From the NCBI RefSeq assembly GCF_030813355.1, contig NZ_JAUSUD010000001.1, positions 372,001 through 436,000 of the forward strand: DNA of 64,000 nt, in the 5' to 3' direction. Positions 42,746 to 51,620 of the stretch are shown in pieces. The translations under genes were made by a program, and so were the position numbers. The stretch comes from Metabacillus malikii (GTDB lineage Bacteria > Bacillota > Bacilli > Bacillales > Bacillaceae). Every line of letters starts with the position of its first letter. Position 1 is the stretch's first letter. The notes beneath the pieces were generated by a model, which was not told the DNA's origin, made no database searches, and saw nothing but the letters and a program-made list of their open reading frames with translations.

Positions 42746-43284
42746 ATGGTTGTGTCCATTAGGGACCTGTGTTTTTAGACTTTTAATATTTATCTTAATT
42801 TCTTTGTAAAGAACTTTATTGGTGTAAGAAATAAAAAGTATGTGAACAATTATACTTAAACTAACGGGTGCGTTAGTTGAAGAAAAAAGAACTAAAAAAC
42901 GCTTGGAATTTTCCAAGTGTTTTTGTTTATTATTTAGGGTGTTAATATCGATGTTTTTTGGTGTGAAATTTAATGTGATATTTTACTTTTTCTTCACGTT
43001 ATCCGAACTACTTAACTTAGTAAGTTTGCGCTTTTTTATTTACTGAAGATTTGTTGGTCCATTTTTTTCTCATCAGGTAGGGAGATCAAATCATAGTATC
43101 CATTATAGTAGTATAAGCGAAATTTTCAGTTGATTAGAAACGCCCTCTATTTTCATTCGGTCATACATTAAGTAATATTGCAGGGCTTAACACGAACTAT
43201 ACATTAAGCTAACCCAACTTTTAGACATACACCTGTTAAACTATGACAATATTAAAACTCATCGATAGTATCTAATCTTACTTT
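42746..43284. other. spacer with PIE, terminator and junction back to the glucuronide locus
   Basis: After the PIE and terminator (42855-42925) the sequence is AT-rich with short dyads (AACTTAGTAAGTT near 43013) and no gene. The boundary between inserted modules and the uidA promoter must lie between about 42930 and 43284. Confidence 0.3.
42855..42925 (+). repeat. PIE palindrome followed by a terminator
   Basis: CTTAAACTAACG, GGTG, CGTTAGTTGAAG: the cleanest simple copy, with 8 bp of perfect pairing (AACTAACG / CGTTAGTT). A stem AACGCTTGGAA / TTCCAAGTGTT and TTTTTG follow, so here the terminator comes after the palindrome. Confidence 0.7.
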
Positions 43285-43347
43285 TTGACATGAACTGCTT
43301 ACTCTCTTGCATTCCATATTTGTACCAGTTTTCTATAATTGGAGATA
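43285..43347 (+). promoter_or_regulatory. shared operator/promoter, uidA copy
   Basis: TTGACATGAACTGCTTACTC then TCTTGCATT, 20 bases, -10 TATAAT (43334-43339), and TGGAGATAA. It matches 35578-35640 across both the distal block and the -10 region, so the same AraC regulator probably acts on both. Confidence 0.7.
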
Positions 43348-43370
43348 ACGAATCTTATGGAGGAAATTGT

Positions 43371-45047
43371 ATGAATACGAGATTATTTCAAAATCACAAT
43401 GTGCGTAAAGAAATCCCGCTTCATCCTGTTTGGGAATTTCATACGTTAAATTCAGAGGAAGAAAAAGTAGAAAAGTTCAGCATGCTTGTTCCAGGCTGCT
43501 GGGAGAGCAATCCGAAGCTATCGTCTTATAAAGGAAAAGCGGTTTATTCGAAAAAAGTAACCTTCGGCGGTAATGCCCGTCTTGTATTCAAAGGGGTCAG
43601 CCATACTGCAACTATTTACCTGGACAAGAAACAGGTTGGCTACCATTACAATGCCTATACAGAATTTAACGTATTATTAGAGGATATACCATATGGCGAG
43701 CATTTAGTAGAGGTGAAGGTCGATAATTCTTTTCACGAGGAATCAGCTCTGCATGTAAGCAATGATTATTATTCATATGGCGGAATTACCCGTCCAGTTG
43801 TCATGGAAGAAATCGGTGAAATGTTTATTGAAAATGTTCAGTTTATTCCATATCAGGAAAATGGGATTTGGCATGCATCAATTAGCTCCACGGTAAGGAA
43901 CCTTTCAAATGAGCCGAAAAAAGTAACAGTGAAAATAAAAGTTGGTGATGAGGAGGTTGCCTTTTCTGACAAAGCTCTGAAGCCAAATGCTAAAACAGTA
44001 ATGAAGGAAACCTTTGCATTTCCATTAGCAAAGACATATACATTGGAAAACCCTACATTATATATGTTGGATACTAAGCTTTTGTACAATGAACAGGTAG
44101 TTGACGATCTCATTGACAGAGTAGGCTTTCGTGAAATAAAAGTTGATGGTAAGGATATCTTGTTTAATGGCGAAAAAGTGGTTATTAAAGGGGTAAACCG
44201 TCATGAAGATTACGCGGAATTCGGATGTGCAATTCCGATTGAAGCGATGTATCGTGATATCGAAATCATTAAATCATTAGGTGCAAATTGCATTCGAACG
44301 AGCCATTATCCTAACGATGAGAGATTCCTTGATTTATGTGATGAAAATGGACTATTAGTATGGGAAGAGTCACATGCAAGAGGATTAAGTGAAAAACAAA
44401 TGAGACATAAAAACTTTGAAAAACAAAGCTTGGACTGCATTAAAGAAATGATTGAAAACCATATAAACCATCCATCGATTTATGTATGGGGGATTTTAAA
44501 TGAATGTGTGAGCAACACAGAGTTTGGAAGAGAATGTTATTCGAAGCAATTTGAGCTTATCAAAAGTCTCGATCCAAGTCGTCCGGTCTCGTTCGCGAGC
44601 CTTGAAGCTCATATAGGATCAGATATGTGTCTTGATTTAGTTGACATTGTATCGTTTAATATTTATCCGGGCTGGTACCATAATACACCAGTAAGTGATT
44701 CTTTAACAAATCTTAAAGATTTCGTAAATCGTACTGGTGGAGCAGGTAAACCGTTACTGATTAGTGAAATCGGAGCGGGCGCCATCTATGGTCATCGAAG
44801 TAACAATCAGGAAAAGTGGACGGAGGAATACCAGGCACATGCTTTAGATGAACAAGTCACATCGATTTTATCCGACGACGATTTAAGTGGTGTAATCATC
44901 TGGCAATATGCAGATTGCCGGGTAGACAGCGGCTGGTTCCATGGCAGGCCAAAATCGCAAAACAATAAGGGGTTAGTCGATACGTATCGCAGAGAAAAGC
45001 TTGCTTATCATAAGGTGAAGGAGATTTTTCATTCATTTGAGAAGTAG
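43371..45047 (+). CDS. uidA: GH2 beta-glucuronidase
   Basis: 558 residues with the GH2 order: jelly-roll (about 1-165), Ig-like middle, and TIM barrel. Catalytic acid/base Glu in WGILNECVSN and nucleophile Glu in LLISEIGAG. The substrate-carboxylate motif of beta-glucuronidases, N-x-K, is present as QNNKGLVDTYRR, which favours glucuronides over galactosides. Cytoplasmic, no signal. ATG at 43371 after GGAGGAAA. Its promoter matches that of the importer 7.7 kb upstream, so it probably cleaves the glucuronides that importer brings in. Confidence 0.82.
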   Translation: MNTRLFQNHNVRKEIPLHPVWEFHTLNSEEEKVEKFSMLVPGCWESNPKLSSYKGKAVYSKKVTFGGNARLVFKGVSHTATIYLDKKQVGYHYNAYTEFNVLLEDIPYGEHLVEVKVDNSFHEESALHVSNDYYSYGGITRPVVMEEIGEMFIENVQFIPYQENGIWHASISSTVRNLSNEPKKVTVKIKVGDEEVAFSDKALKPNAKTVMKETFAFPLAKTYTLENPTLYMLDTKLLYNEQVVDDLIDRVGFREIKVDGKDILFNGEKVVIKGVNRHEDYAEFGCAIPIEAMYRDIEIIKSLGANCIRTSHYPNDERFLDLCDENGLLVWEESHARGLSEKQMRHKNFEKQSLDCIKEMIENHINHPSIYVWGILNECVSNTEFGRECYSKQFELIKSLDPSRPVSFASLEAHIGSDMCLDLVDIVSFNIYPGWYHNTPVSDSLTNLKDFVNRTGGAGKPLLISEIGAGAIYGHRSNNQEKWTEEYQAHALDEQVTSILSDDDLSGVIIWQYADCRVDSGWFHGRPKSQNNKGLVDTYRREKLAYHKVKEIFHSFEK

Positions 45048-45098
45048 GTATAGTGGTTGGATGATTTTGTGAGTTTATTAAACTAGGACTAACTGAAG

Positions 45099-45142
45099 GG
45101 GGCTCAATCCGATTTTTAATGAGGGATTGGGTCCTTTTCTAA
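45099..45142 (+). terminator. intrinsic terminator of uidA
   Basis: GGGCTCAATCC / GGATTGGGTCC stem, loop about 18 bases, then TTTTC. Confidence 0.7.
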
Positions 45143-45288
45143 CTTTTGATTATGATAGAGAGGGTTTATTTATTTTCAAACGAGGAGAAATGGTTTACCC
45201 TTGACAATTTTTTGAATTATAACGCAGATAAACGATAAATTGGTGGCTGATGAAAACATTAAAGAAGAATAATGATTTATTCAACAGA

Positions 45289-45354
45289 TGCGATATTTCA
45301 ATAATTGAGGTATCGTTTTTTCTATTTAACTAAAAAACAGTTTAGTCGAATAAG
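45289..45354 (+). repeat. PIE composite
   Basis: Hairpin GCGATATTTC / GAGGTATCG with TTTTTT (45291-45320), then palindrome TTTAACTAAAAAACAG and TTTAGTCGAATAAG (45323-45354). Confidence 0.65.
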
Positions 45355-45447
45355 TCCAAATGATAAGATAAAAGAAATAATGGCCAATATAGGGGGCGAT
45401 TCAAAATGTTTTAGGAGAGTTTATTATGGCTATAAAACTCTTAAAAT

Positions 45448-46331
45448 ATGATCGAGGTGATTGAAATCGAAAAATTAGTGTTAGAAAAGTGTATTGATTA
45501 TTCCTCAAATTTGAATTTTATAAGCGGTCAAATAACAAAAGATGGTACCCTACTATTAATTGAAAGTCATTTACAGGAATTAGATTTTTTCCAACGACCT
45601 GTGCCAAAAAGAAATTGGACAATCCAAGTGATAAAAGGTAAAAGTGTAGAAACAGTAGAACTAAAGAATGTTCCTCTTATCCCAACAGAAGTGGACCTAT
45701 TTTCAGATGGCACTTTACTTATTGTCCAAGGTCGTTGTTTAAAAGATGGTAAAGATGTTGAACGAAATGCGAGAAGATACAATCCGAACGGACAGTTAAT
45801 AGATGCTTTTACACTTGGAGATGGTATTCAAGACGTGCAAATTGATGACAACGATACAATTTGGGTGAGTTATTTTGATGAAGGTATATTTGGTAATTTT
45901 GGATGGGAACAGCCGATGGGAAGTGCAGGACTTATCGCTTACAATATAAATGGGGATAAGATGTGGGGGCGGGTAGTTATGGAATGATAGATTGTTATGC
46001 CCTTAATGTTGTAAGTTCAAAGGAAGTATATTTCTATTACTATGACGATTCTTTTCTAGTGCAGCTAAATGAGATGAATGAGGCGATTCGCTATCGAATA
46101 GAAGGTGATACAATAAGTCAATTTATATTCGATAAAACTGGTTTAATTGGACAAATAGATATGTATACAATCAAGCGTTTTCGAATAAGAAATCGGACAA
46201 TTATCCCAAAGGAAAAAATACAATTAACTGATGAAAACGGCAAGCCCATCAAAGGTCCTATTTTTATGCGAGGTTCGTTTATTTATGCATATGGTAAAGA
46301 TGGGATATATAAAAGAGATTTTAAAGATTAG
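45448..46331 (+). pseudogene. frameshifted gene, unknown beta-propeller-like protein
   Basis: Two overlapping frames (45448-45987 and on to 46331) read as one protein of about 290 residues. The first ends with AGLIAYNINGDKMWG and the second continues GAGSYGMIDCYALNVVSSKE, a natural join. The switch is at the G-run near 45965-45969: one additional G would restore the frame. Repeated strands such as TKDGTLLLIES, DGTLLIVQGRC and DNDTIWVSYFDEG suggest a repeat-type beta fold. Start uncertain. It could also be a sequencing error in the homopolymer. Confidence 0.65.
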
Positions 46332-46340
46332 AGCTTAAAG

Positions 46341-46380
46341 TTACTGGTGCGATACTCCAACAAAAAGGTATCGCTTTTGA
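46341..46380 (+). repeat. PIE left arm plus terminator
   Basis: CTTAAAGTTACTGGTGC then stem GCGATACTCC / AGGTATCGC and TTTTG. Right palindrome not recognisable. Confidence 0.55.
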
Positions 46381-46450
46381 ATACAACGACAATAGAATAT
46401 CGCCCAGTTGGAAAGTATGCCATATTAGGAGAAGAGTGAGGAAACTAACA

Positions 46451-47494
46451 ATGTATGATTCAATTGTAATTGGGTGTGGTCAAGCTGGTCTTGCAATTGC
46501 TTACTATTTAAAAAAGACAAATCAAAACTTTTTACTGTTGGATAAAGGAAGTGAAATTGGAGGTACTTGGAAGGAAAGATATGATTCGTTATTGTTATTT
46601 ACTCCGCGGGCTTACAGCTCATTGCCTGGATTGCCTTTAAGTGGTGAAGCACAGGGATTTCCTACTAAAGATGAGATTGTTGAGTATCCGAAAAACTATG
46701 TAGAGAAATTTGATTTTCCAATTCACTTAAATGAAGAAGTTATACATGTAAATAAAGTAGATGATACATTCTTAATCAAAACGAATAAAAATGAATACAG
46801 GGCAAAGAATGTCGTAGTTGCAACAGGTCCTTTCCAAACACCGAATATCCCTTCTTTTTCAAAAAATCTATCTCCTGCTATCTATCAGCTTCACTCATCA
46901 CAATATAAAAATCCACGCCAATTAATAAACGGGAATGTATTGGTAGTTGGCGGAGGAAATAGCGGTGCGCAAATAGCCGTTGAACTATCAAAAGAGAAAG
47001 ATACATATATCGCAATCAGCAAGACACTTAATTACTTACCATTAGTAATACGGGATAAGAGTATATTTTATTGGTTTGATAAGGTAGGAATCCTTAAAGT
47101 AAAAAGTAATTCGTTTTTTGCTAGGATACTCCAAAAAAGGGGCGACCCTATATTTGGTTTTGAATTAAAAAAGGCAATTACTAATAACGAAGTGAAAGTG
47201 AAAAAAAGGGTCATGAATGCAAATGGGAATGAGCTATTATTTGAAGATAATTCAACACTTAAAGTTAGCAACATCATATGGGCAACAGGGTTTAAAACTG
47301 AATTTCCGTGGTTGAAAATAGCTGGTATTTTAGATGAACAGGGGAACGTATTACATAGTAGAGGGGTTTCCAATATCGACGGATTATATTTTATTGGTTT
47401 GCCGTGGCAATATCGACGTGGTTCTGCATTATTACAAGGAGTAGGCTATGATGCAAAATATATTGTTGCCAAAATGAATGAGAAGATTTATTGA
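46451..47494 (+). CDS. flavin-dependent monooxygenase-like NAD(P)/FAD oxidoreductase
   Basis: About 347 residues. FAD-binding GCGQAGLAIAYYLKK at the N-terminus; GSEIGGTWKERYDSLLLFTP follows as in CzcO/Baeyer-Villiger-type enzymes. A second Rossmann loop, VVGGGNSGAQIAVELSK, binds NADPH, and IIWATGFKTEFPWL closes the domain. It probably oxidises an organic or thiol compound. I use the ATG at 46451, nine bases after GAGG; a GTG at 46436 is possible. A single-gene module. Confidence 0.82.
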   Translation: MYDSIVIGCGQAGLAIAYYLKKTNQNFLLLDKGSEIGGTWKERYDSLLLFTPRAYSSLPGLPLSGEAQGFPTKDEIVEYPKNYVEKFDFPIHLNEEVIHVNKVDDTFLIKTNKNEYRAKNVVVATGPFQTPNIPSFSKNLSPAIYQLHSSQYKNPRQLINGNVLVVGGGNSGAQIAVELSKEKDTYIAISKTLNYLPLVIRDKSIFYWFDKVGILKVKSNSFFARILQKRGDPIFGFELKKAITNNEVKVKKRVMNANGNELLFEDNSTLKVSNIIWATGFKTEFPWLKIAGILDEQGNVLHSRGVSNIDGLYFIGLPWQYRRGSALLQGVGYDAKYIVAKMNEKIY

Positions 47495-47632
47495 ATTAAT
47501 GAAGTTTTACAATGGTAAGCCTTTGTATTCAACTATTGGTAGGATTCTTGTTATCACGTAAGCGAAAAATGATAGGTTTGTGAGGAAGTAATTATAGCGA
47601 AATGATGCCTATATAGATAGGGAGATGACCAA

Positions 47633-47836
47633 ATGGATAAGACAGTCACGTTTTCATTTAGAAGTTCAAGTTTTGAAGCTACAGGGGCAACGGAAACATT
47701 TCATTTTAAAGAATTAGGTCTTGATGGGGATATGGACGATGAAGCAATGAAAATACAAATTGATAAAATTTTTCAGGCTTGGGTTCGGGATAAACTTAAT
47801 ATTTCTTTTAGTATTGTGATAGATGAGGATGAGTAG
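47633..47836 (+). CDS. small acidic protein, 67 aa
   Basis: Soluble, acidic, no membrane helix. KTVTFSFRSSSFEATGATET then a helix DDEAMKIQIDKIFQAW and the ending VIDEDE. A strand-helix-strand layout with good codon structure and the RBS GGGAGATGACC. No family recognised with confidence. Confidence 0.55.
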   Translation: MDKTVTFSFRSSSFEATGATETFHFKELGLDGDMDDEAMKIQIDKIFQAWVRDKLNISFSIVIDEDE

Positions 47837-48073
47837 GCTGCTATTCGGAGAAAAAAAAGAAGAAATAGGTTTAACGATTTAAGTTGGGGAAAATGTCGCT
47901 GTTAATGAAGCAACTCTTTAAAGAAAATGAGCTAATGCTATATCATCCTAATGGTGTTGAAAGTTAACTTAAATCATCGTCACCTTATACACTTCACTTC
48001 AAGTTTAATATATTATTTCCTAATACTTTAACTTACAGGTTGGTTGAAGAAGAAAAAATGGGGGGAGAAGAAA
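47837..48073. other. spacer with degenerate PIE
   Basis: A decayed palindrome, CTTTAACTTACAGG then TTGGTTGAAGAAG (48027-48053), ends just before the RBS GGGGGAG of the Nudix gene. The preceding 190 bases hold no gene. Confidence 0.35.
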
Positions 48074-48514
48074 TTGGTTATCGTTTTTGGGAATAAAATT
48101 GATGGTGTAGATTATCAAGTAAGAAAGGCAGTTTATGCAGTTATTTTCAACTCTACTAATGAAAGGGTTTTAACTGTCCAGAATTCCAAAGGAGATTATT
48201 TTTTACCTGGAGGAGGAATTGAAAATAACGAAAATCACCAAGAGTGTCTTGTAAGAGAAATGTTTGAAGAAACGGGATATGCTGTATCTATAGGTTCCTT
48301 CATTGGAAATGCAAAGAGGTTTTTTCAATCAACTAATAATGAGCATGTAATAAATGATGGCTACTTTTACTTGGCAGATTTGTTACATAAAGAACAAGAA
48401 CCAATTGAAGTTGACCACTTTATCAAGTGGTTCGATATAAACAATATTAAAAGATTCTTAGTTCACGAACATCATTGTTGGGCAGTTAATGAGGGAGTAA
48501 CTAAGTTTCGCTGA
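48074..48514 (+). CDS. Nudix hydrolase
   Basis: About 146 residues. Textbook Nudix box: GGGIENNENHQECLVREMFE then ETGY, with REMFEETGY supplying the metal-binding glutamates. The N-terminus YQVRKAVYAVIFNSTNERVL is the usual first strand pair. The substrate is unknown. TTG at 48074, six bases after GGGGGAG; an in-frame ATG at 48044 lies within the PIE. A second, unrelated Nudix gene lies at 3590, also flanked by PIE sequence. Confidence 0.85.
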   Translation: MVIVFGNKIDGVDYQVRKAVYAVIFNSTNERVLTVQNSKGDYFLPGGGIENNENHQECLVREMFEETGYAVSIGSFIGNAKRFFQSTNNEHVINDGYFYLADLLHKEQEPIEVDHFIKWFDINNIKRFLVHEHHCWAVNEGVTKFR

Positions 48515-48765
48515 AAGCTTATTTTTTAACTAAAGTTGGTACTGGAATTTAACAAAATTTTCCTCGTAATAAAGGAGATCCTTGTTATTCTACAGAATAG
48601 GTTAGAGTGATATACAGAATCCTGATGCGTTTAAACTGTTTAATAAAGTTTCCAGAAACAAAAGACGTATCAGTTCTAAGTAAAAGTTAATTTGCCAAGT
48701 TTCAAGCTAATTCAAAATATACAATTGTGCCATTAGGTTAGTATTCAAGAAAGTATGGTGTACTA
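48515..48765. other. spacer with degenerate PIE
   Basis: TTTTTTAACTAAAGTTGG then TACTGGAATTTAAC (48522-48555) is a decayed palindrome right after the Nudix stop. No gene. Confidence 0.3.
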
Positions 48766-49952
48766 ATGGATATAAAATCTTTATGGGGTATTAGAGTTAA
48801 GGATTTTTACAGAAAGATGTTCAGCTACTATTCAATAATTGGTGCGAATGTTGTTTATTTTTTATTAATCATTAGTAGCATCTTTATTTATTATTTTCAT
48901 TCATTTCTTCAATGGATACCTCCTCACACATCTCAGTTGAAGGACTTTTATCTCTATTTGTAACCTTCCTTTTAATACGGACAAAAGTTCGGACATTTAT
49001 GAAAAGGGCGGATATTATCTTTTTGTTGCCACTTGAATGGGGATTAAAGCCATATTTTATTAAATCACTAGTATATAGTTTTGTTTTAGATGTTGTGAAA
49101 TTGCTAAGCTTCATTACTGTTTTCATAACCTTATTTTTACATACTACAACTATAAAACCTTCCCTTCTGCTTTTTATAGTGGGAATTGCCGCTTACAACA
49201 TTTTAATGAAGTGGACTGAACAATGGCTAGAGAACCAAGTGCAATTTGTGTTACATAGGTTAAATAGGCTTTTTTCAATATATTTAATCTGTTATTTTTT
49301 GTTGAAAGATGACTGGGTTTTTGTGCTTGTTTTAATGAGTGTAAATTCCGTTTATTGCATTTTTTCGATAAGAAAAAACAGAAGTTTGAATTGGCAGTGG
49401 TTAATAGATGAAGAAGAAAGTGCCTTATTAAGACACTTTAAATTTATCAATATATTTATCGATGTCCCTCATCTTAAACGTTCTTTTCGTAATCGACGTT
49501 TGCTTACCATGGTTTTAAAAAGGTGTATCCCATATTCTCAGACAAGTACATTCGTATATTTATACTCACATTTGTTTGTTAGATATAATGATTACTTTTA
49601 CCTTTATGTAAGGCTGACCGTAATTGGCATCTTTGTAAATTATGCTGTGCCAACAAGCGGTTGGATTGTTAATCTCCTAATCTTATTTATAACTGGATTT
49701 CAATTAATTCCTTTACAGCATGAATTGAAACAAAATGTATTACTTTATCCAATTCCTAAATCCAAGGTGAATGATTCTTTCTTAAAGTTTGTCTTAGTTA
49801 TATTATATGCACAATTATTTATTCTGTATTGCGCCATGTTCATTCATCTTTCTACTGCTAAAATATACGATCTTGTAATTGGTAGTCTATTTGTTTATGG
49901 TTTTGTGTATTTCTTTGTATCAAAGAGAGTCGATGTTTCGGGTAGTGTCTAG
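48766..49952 (+). pseudogene. ecsB: frameshifted ABC transporter permease EcsB
   Basis: The N-terminal frame (from 48766, SLWGIRVKDFYRKMFSYYSI, then a TM helix, to SFLQWIPPHT) and the long frame to 49952 together match EcsB, the membrane partner of the EcsA ATPase. The latter includes FMKRADIIFLLPLEWGLKPY and IFIDVPHLKRSFRNRRLL. The switch lies at CACACA (48925-48930): removing one CA gives WIPPHISVEGLL. Joined length is about 394 residues, near normal. No ecsA or ecsC gene adjoins. It is a stray, interrupted copy, or a dinucleotide sequencing error. Confidence 0.75.
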
Positions 49953-50101
49953 TTGGGTCAGTTTTGTTCTTAATTTACAAATCTTTGTTACTAACTTTGG
50001 CTTCTTAAACGATAAAAATAGGATTATTTAATAAGAAATCAATAACAAGTCAGGAACTTATTGTAAAATATACTTAGAGAGTCTTATTTAGGAGGTATAT
50101 T

Positions 50102-50281
50102 ATGAACAGTTTTAATCTTGGAGATGCATTATTTCAGTTGTTTTATCTTGCATTTATTGTACTAATTGTTGTGTTAATCGTGTCTTTTTTACGTTCTAAT
50201 AAAAAGCGAAACAATCAGCTTGATAGAATTGAAAAGAAAATCGATGATATGAATCAACGTGTGAAAAAGGATGCTGAGTAA
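50102..50281 (+). CDS. small membrane protein, DUF4083-like
   Basis: 59 residues: one helix (about 12-31, LFQLFYLAFIVLIVVLIVSF) and a basic coiled-coil tail (QLDRIEKKIDDMNQRVKKDA). This layout, including the NLGDALFQL opening, matches the DUF4083 small proteins of Bacillus. RBS GGAGG. Too short for most ORF callers. Function unknown. Confidence 0.65.
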   Translation: MNSFNLGDALFQLFYLAFIVLIVVLIVSFLRSNKKRNNQLDRIEKKIDDMNQRVKKDAE

Positions 50282-50484
50282 GGTTTGTATAATGACACGG
50301 AGTATAGCGATTCGGGTTTGTTGTAGAGGAAATAATCTTTTTTAGGGAATTAAGTCAGTATAAGATGAAGTGGTCACATTTATGATGCTTTTTTAATTTT
50401 ACTTACTCTAAATGAAATTAGCACAGTTTTGAAAGATTTTTATGATGATTGGAAGAAAAGGAATTAATATAAAAATATTTCTTT

Positions 50485-50566
50485 TCGCTAACTGGTGCGG
50501 TACTTCAAGAAAATGTATCTCTTTTTCCTTATCATACTCAAGGTGCAGGATTGTTTAATAAGGAGG
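50485..50566 (+). repeat. PIE composite whose end supplies the next RBS
   Basis: CGCTAACTGGTGCGGTAC begins the left arm and terminator; the distal arm is partly decayed (ATGTATCTC, TTTTT). The palindrome ATACTCAAGGTGCAGG then ATTGTTTAATAAGG follows, and AAGGAGG at 50560-50566 is the Shine-Dalgarno of the gene at 50574. Confidence 0.6.
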
Positions 50567-50573
50567 CAATGAA

Positions 50574-50906
50574 TTGGGACTAAAAGTCGAGATTTATGAA
50601 ATAATCATTTTTATGCTTGTCTATGGCGGTCTATTTTTATATACATTGCGTTCTATTTCTTCAAAGAACAAAACATTAGCTTATATAAAGTCGATATTCC
50701 TAATAATGTTGTATGTTTTTATTACAACTATTATTTGGTTCAACTATAAAGCGGAAGAGTATCATATTAACAATCATAGCGGACTTGAACCAATTAGTTT
50801 TACGGCTGAAGCAATCGTTGTGGTAATTTCTATAAGTATCTATAATATAATTCTATTATTGTTTGGCATTCACTTTAAAAGAAAGAGGCATTCCGTGAAT
50901 CCATAA
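50574..50906 (+). CDS. three-TM protein, unknown
   Basis: 110 residues, three hydrophobic helices (about 6-25, 37-57, 78-98), a basic tail (KRKRHS) and no motif. TTG start, seven bases after AAGGAGG, which is the 3' end of the PIE. A single-gene module. Not recognised. Confidence 0.55.
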   Translation: MGLKVEIYEIIIFMLVYGGLFLYTLRSISSKNKTLAYIKSIFLIMLYVFITTIIWFNYKAEEYHINNHSGLEPISFTAEAIVVVISISIYNIILLLFGIHFKRKRHSVNP

Positions 50907-51332
50907 TAGTTCTGATACTATATGCTTGAACGTGAAAACATATTAAACGATAAGGAGCAACATCACTGGAACGTTTCTCCTTTCTAGTTGTAAATCCTTT
51001 TAGTGTAAAATTCCTCTCATAATCGGTCACTTAATTAGGCATTATCTTTGTCGTTTATGCCCCATTAAACTCTAAATTAGCCCCTATATGAACATGTAAG
51101 TTATTAAAATCTGTTTGTGAGGATTCTATTCGTCTATCAGATTCATATAATTAATTCCCAAGCCTTGGACAATAACAAATTTTCATCGCCCTTATCGTTT
51201 TATTACTTAAAGATTGTCATATTAAGAAATTGAAACATGAAAAGGTTACTTTAAATAAAATTAACGAAAATTAACAACTTTAATTGGTATTTATAGTAAA
51301 ATATAAATATGTTTTCCATAAGGGGGAGAGTT
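50907..51332. other. gene-free stretch with a short minus-strand scrap
   Basis: On the minus strand, 51063-51155 reads LYESDRRIESSQTDFNNLHV then HIGANLEF, resembling the end of a small coiled-coil protein. It has no start. The rest is AT-rich. The RBS AAGGGGGAG at the end belongs to the next gene. Confidence 0.25.
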
Positions 51333-51434
51333 ATGGGGTTAATTAATCCTGCGGGAATTATAATAGCTTTAGTGGGCATTTCTTTGTTTGGAATCCTGAT
51401 TTATAAGATTGTAAAGTCTTTGAAGAATTCATAA
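51333..51434 (+). CDS. very small membrane protein, 33 aa
   Basis: MGLINPAGIIIALVGISLFG continues to a second half IL-IYKIVKSLKNS: one membrane helix with a basic C-terminus. The RBS AAGGGGGAG is very strong and correctly spaced, the best evidence that it is translated. It could be a small regulator or toxin-like peptide, but there is no antitoxin or antisense RNA evidence. Confidence 0.5.
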   Translation: MGLINPAGIIIALVGISLFGILIYKIVKSLKNS

Positions 51435-51476
51435 GATAATTTAATAGATATATACTCTTCTGCTTAATAATAGAAA

Positions 51477-51545
51477 TGGAATTAGTTGGAACGCCATATG
51501 CGGTGAAAGTCGGACGAACGGTGAGAACCGGGGGAAAAGAGAGCG
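51477..51545 (+). mobile_element. group II intron 3'-end remnant (domain V-like)
   Basis: GGAACGCCATATGCGG, TGAAAGTCGG and ACGAACGGTG, followed by GGGGGAAAA, closely resemble the domain V region of bacterial group II introns (usual form: GCCGTATGCGGTGAAAGTCG, then CACGTACGGT). No reverse transcriptase ORF or 5' end is present. It abuts the decayed terminator of a PIE copy (51552-51602). Confidence 0.5.
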
Positions 51546-51551
51546 ATTCAA

Positions 51552-51602
51552 AACCTAAAAAAAGTATCGATTTTTTATTGTACTAAAAATAGCAGAATAG
51601 TC
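51552..51602 (+). repeat. partial PIE composite
   Basis: AAAGTATCGA, TTTTTTATTG, then ACTAAAAATAGCAG and AATAGTCG: right arm of the terminator plus a decayed palindrome. Confidence 0.45.
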
Positions 51603-51620
51603 GTACGGTAATTGATATAT

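Larger units (their letters stand above)
45048..45447. other. spacer with terminator and PIE
   Basis: Holds the uidA terminator (45099) and a composite PIE (45289-45354). No gene seen between them. Confidence 0.3.

Noticed and set aside
43371-45047. Beta-galactosidase (lacZ-like) call for the GH2 enzyme
   Set aside because: The N-x-K motif near the C-terminus and the length favour beta-glucuronidase.
51333-51434. Type I toxin of a toxin-antitoxin pair
   Set aside because: Size and single helix would fit, but no antisense promoter or complementary RNA can be seen; called only a small membrane protein.
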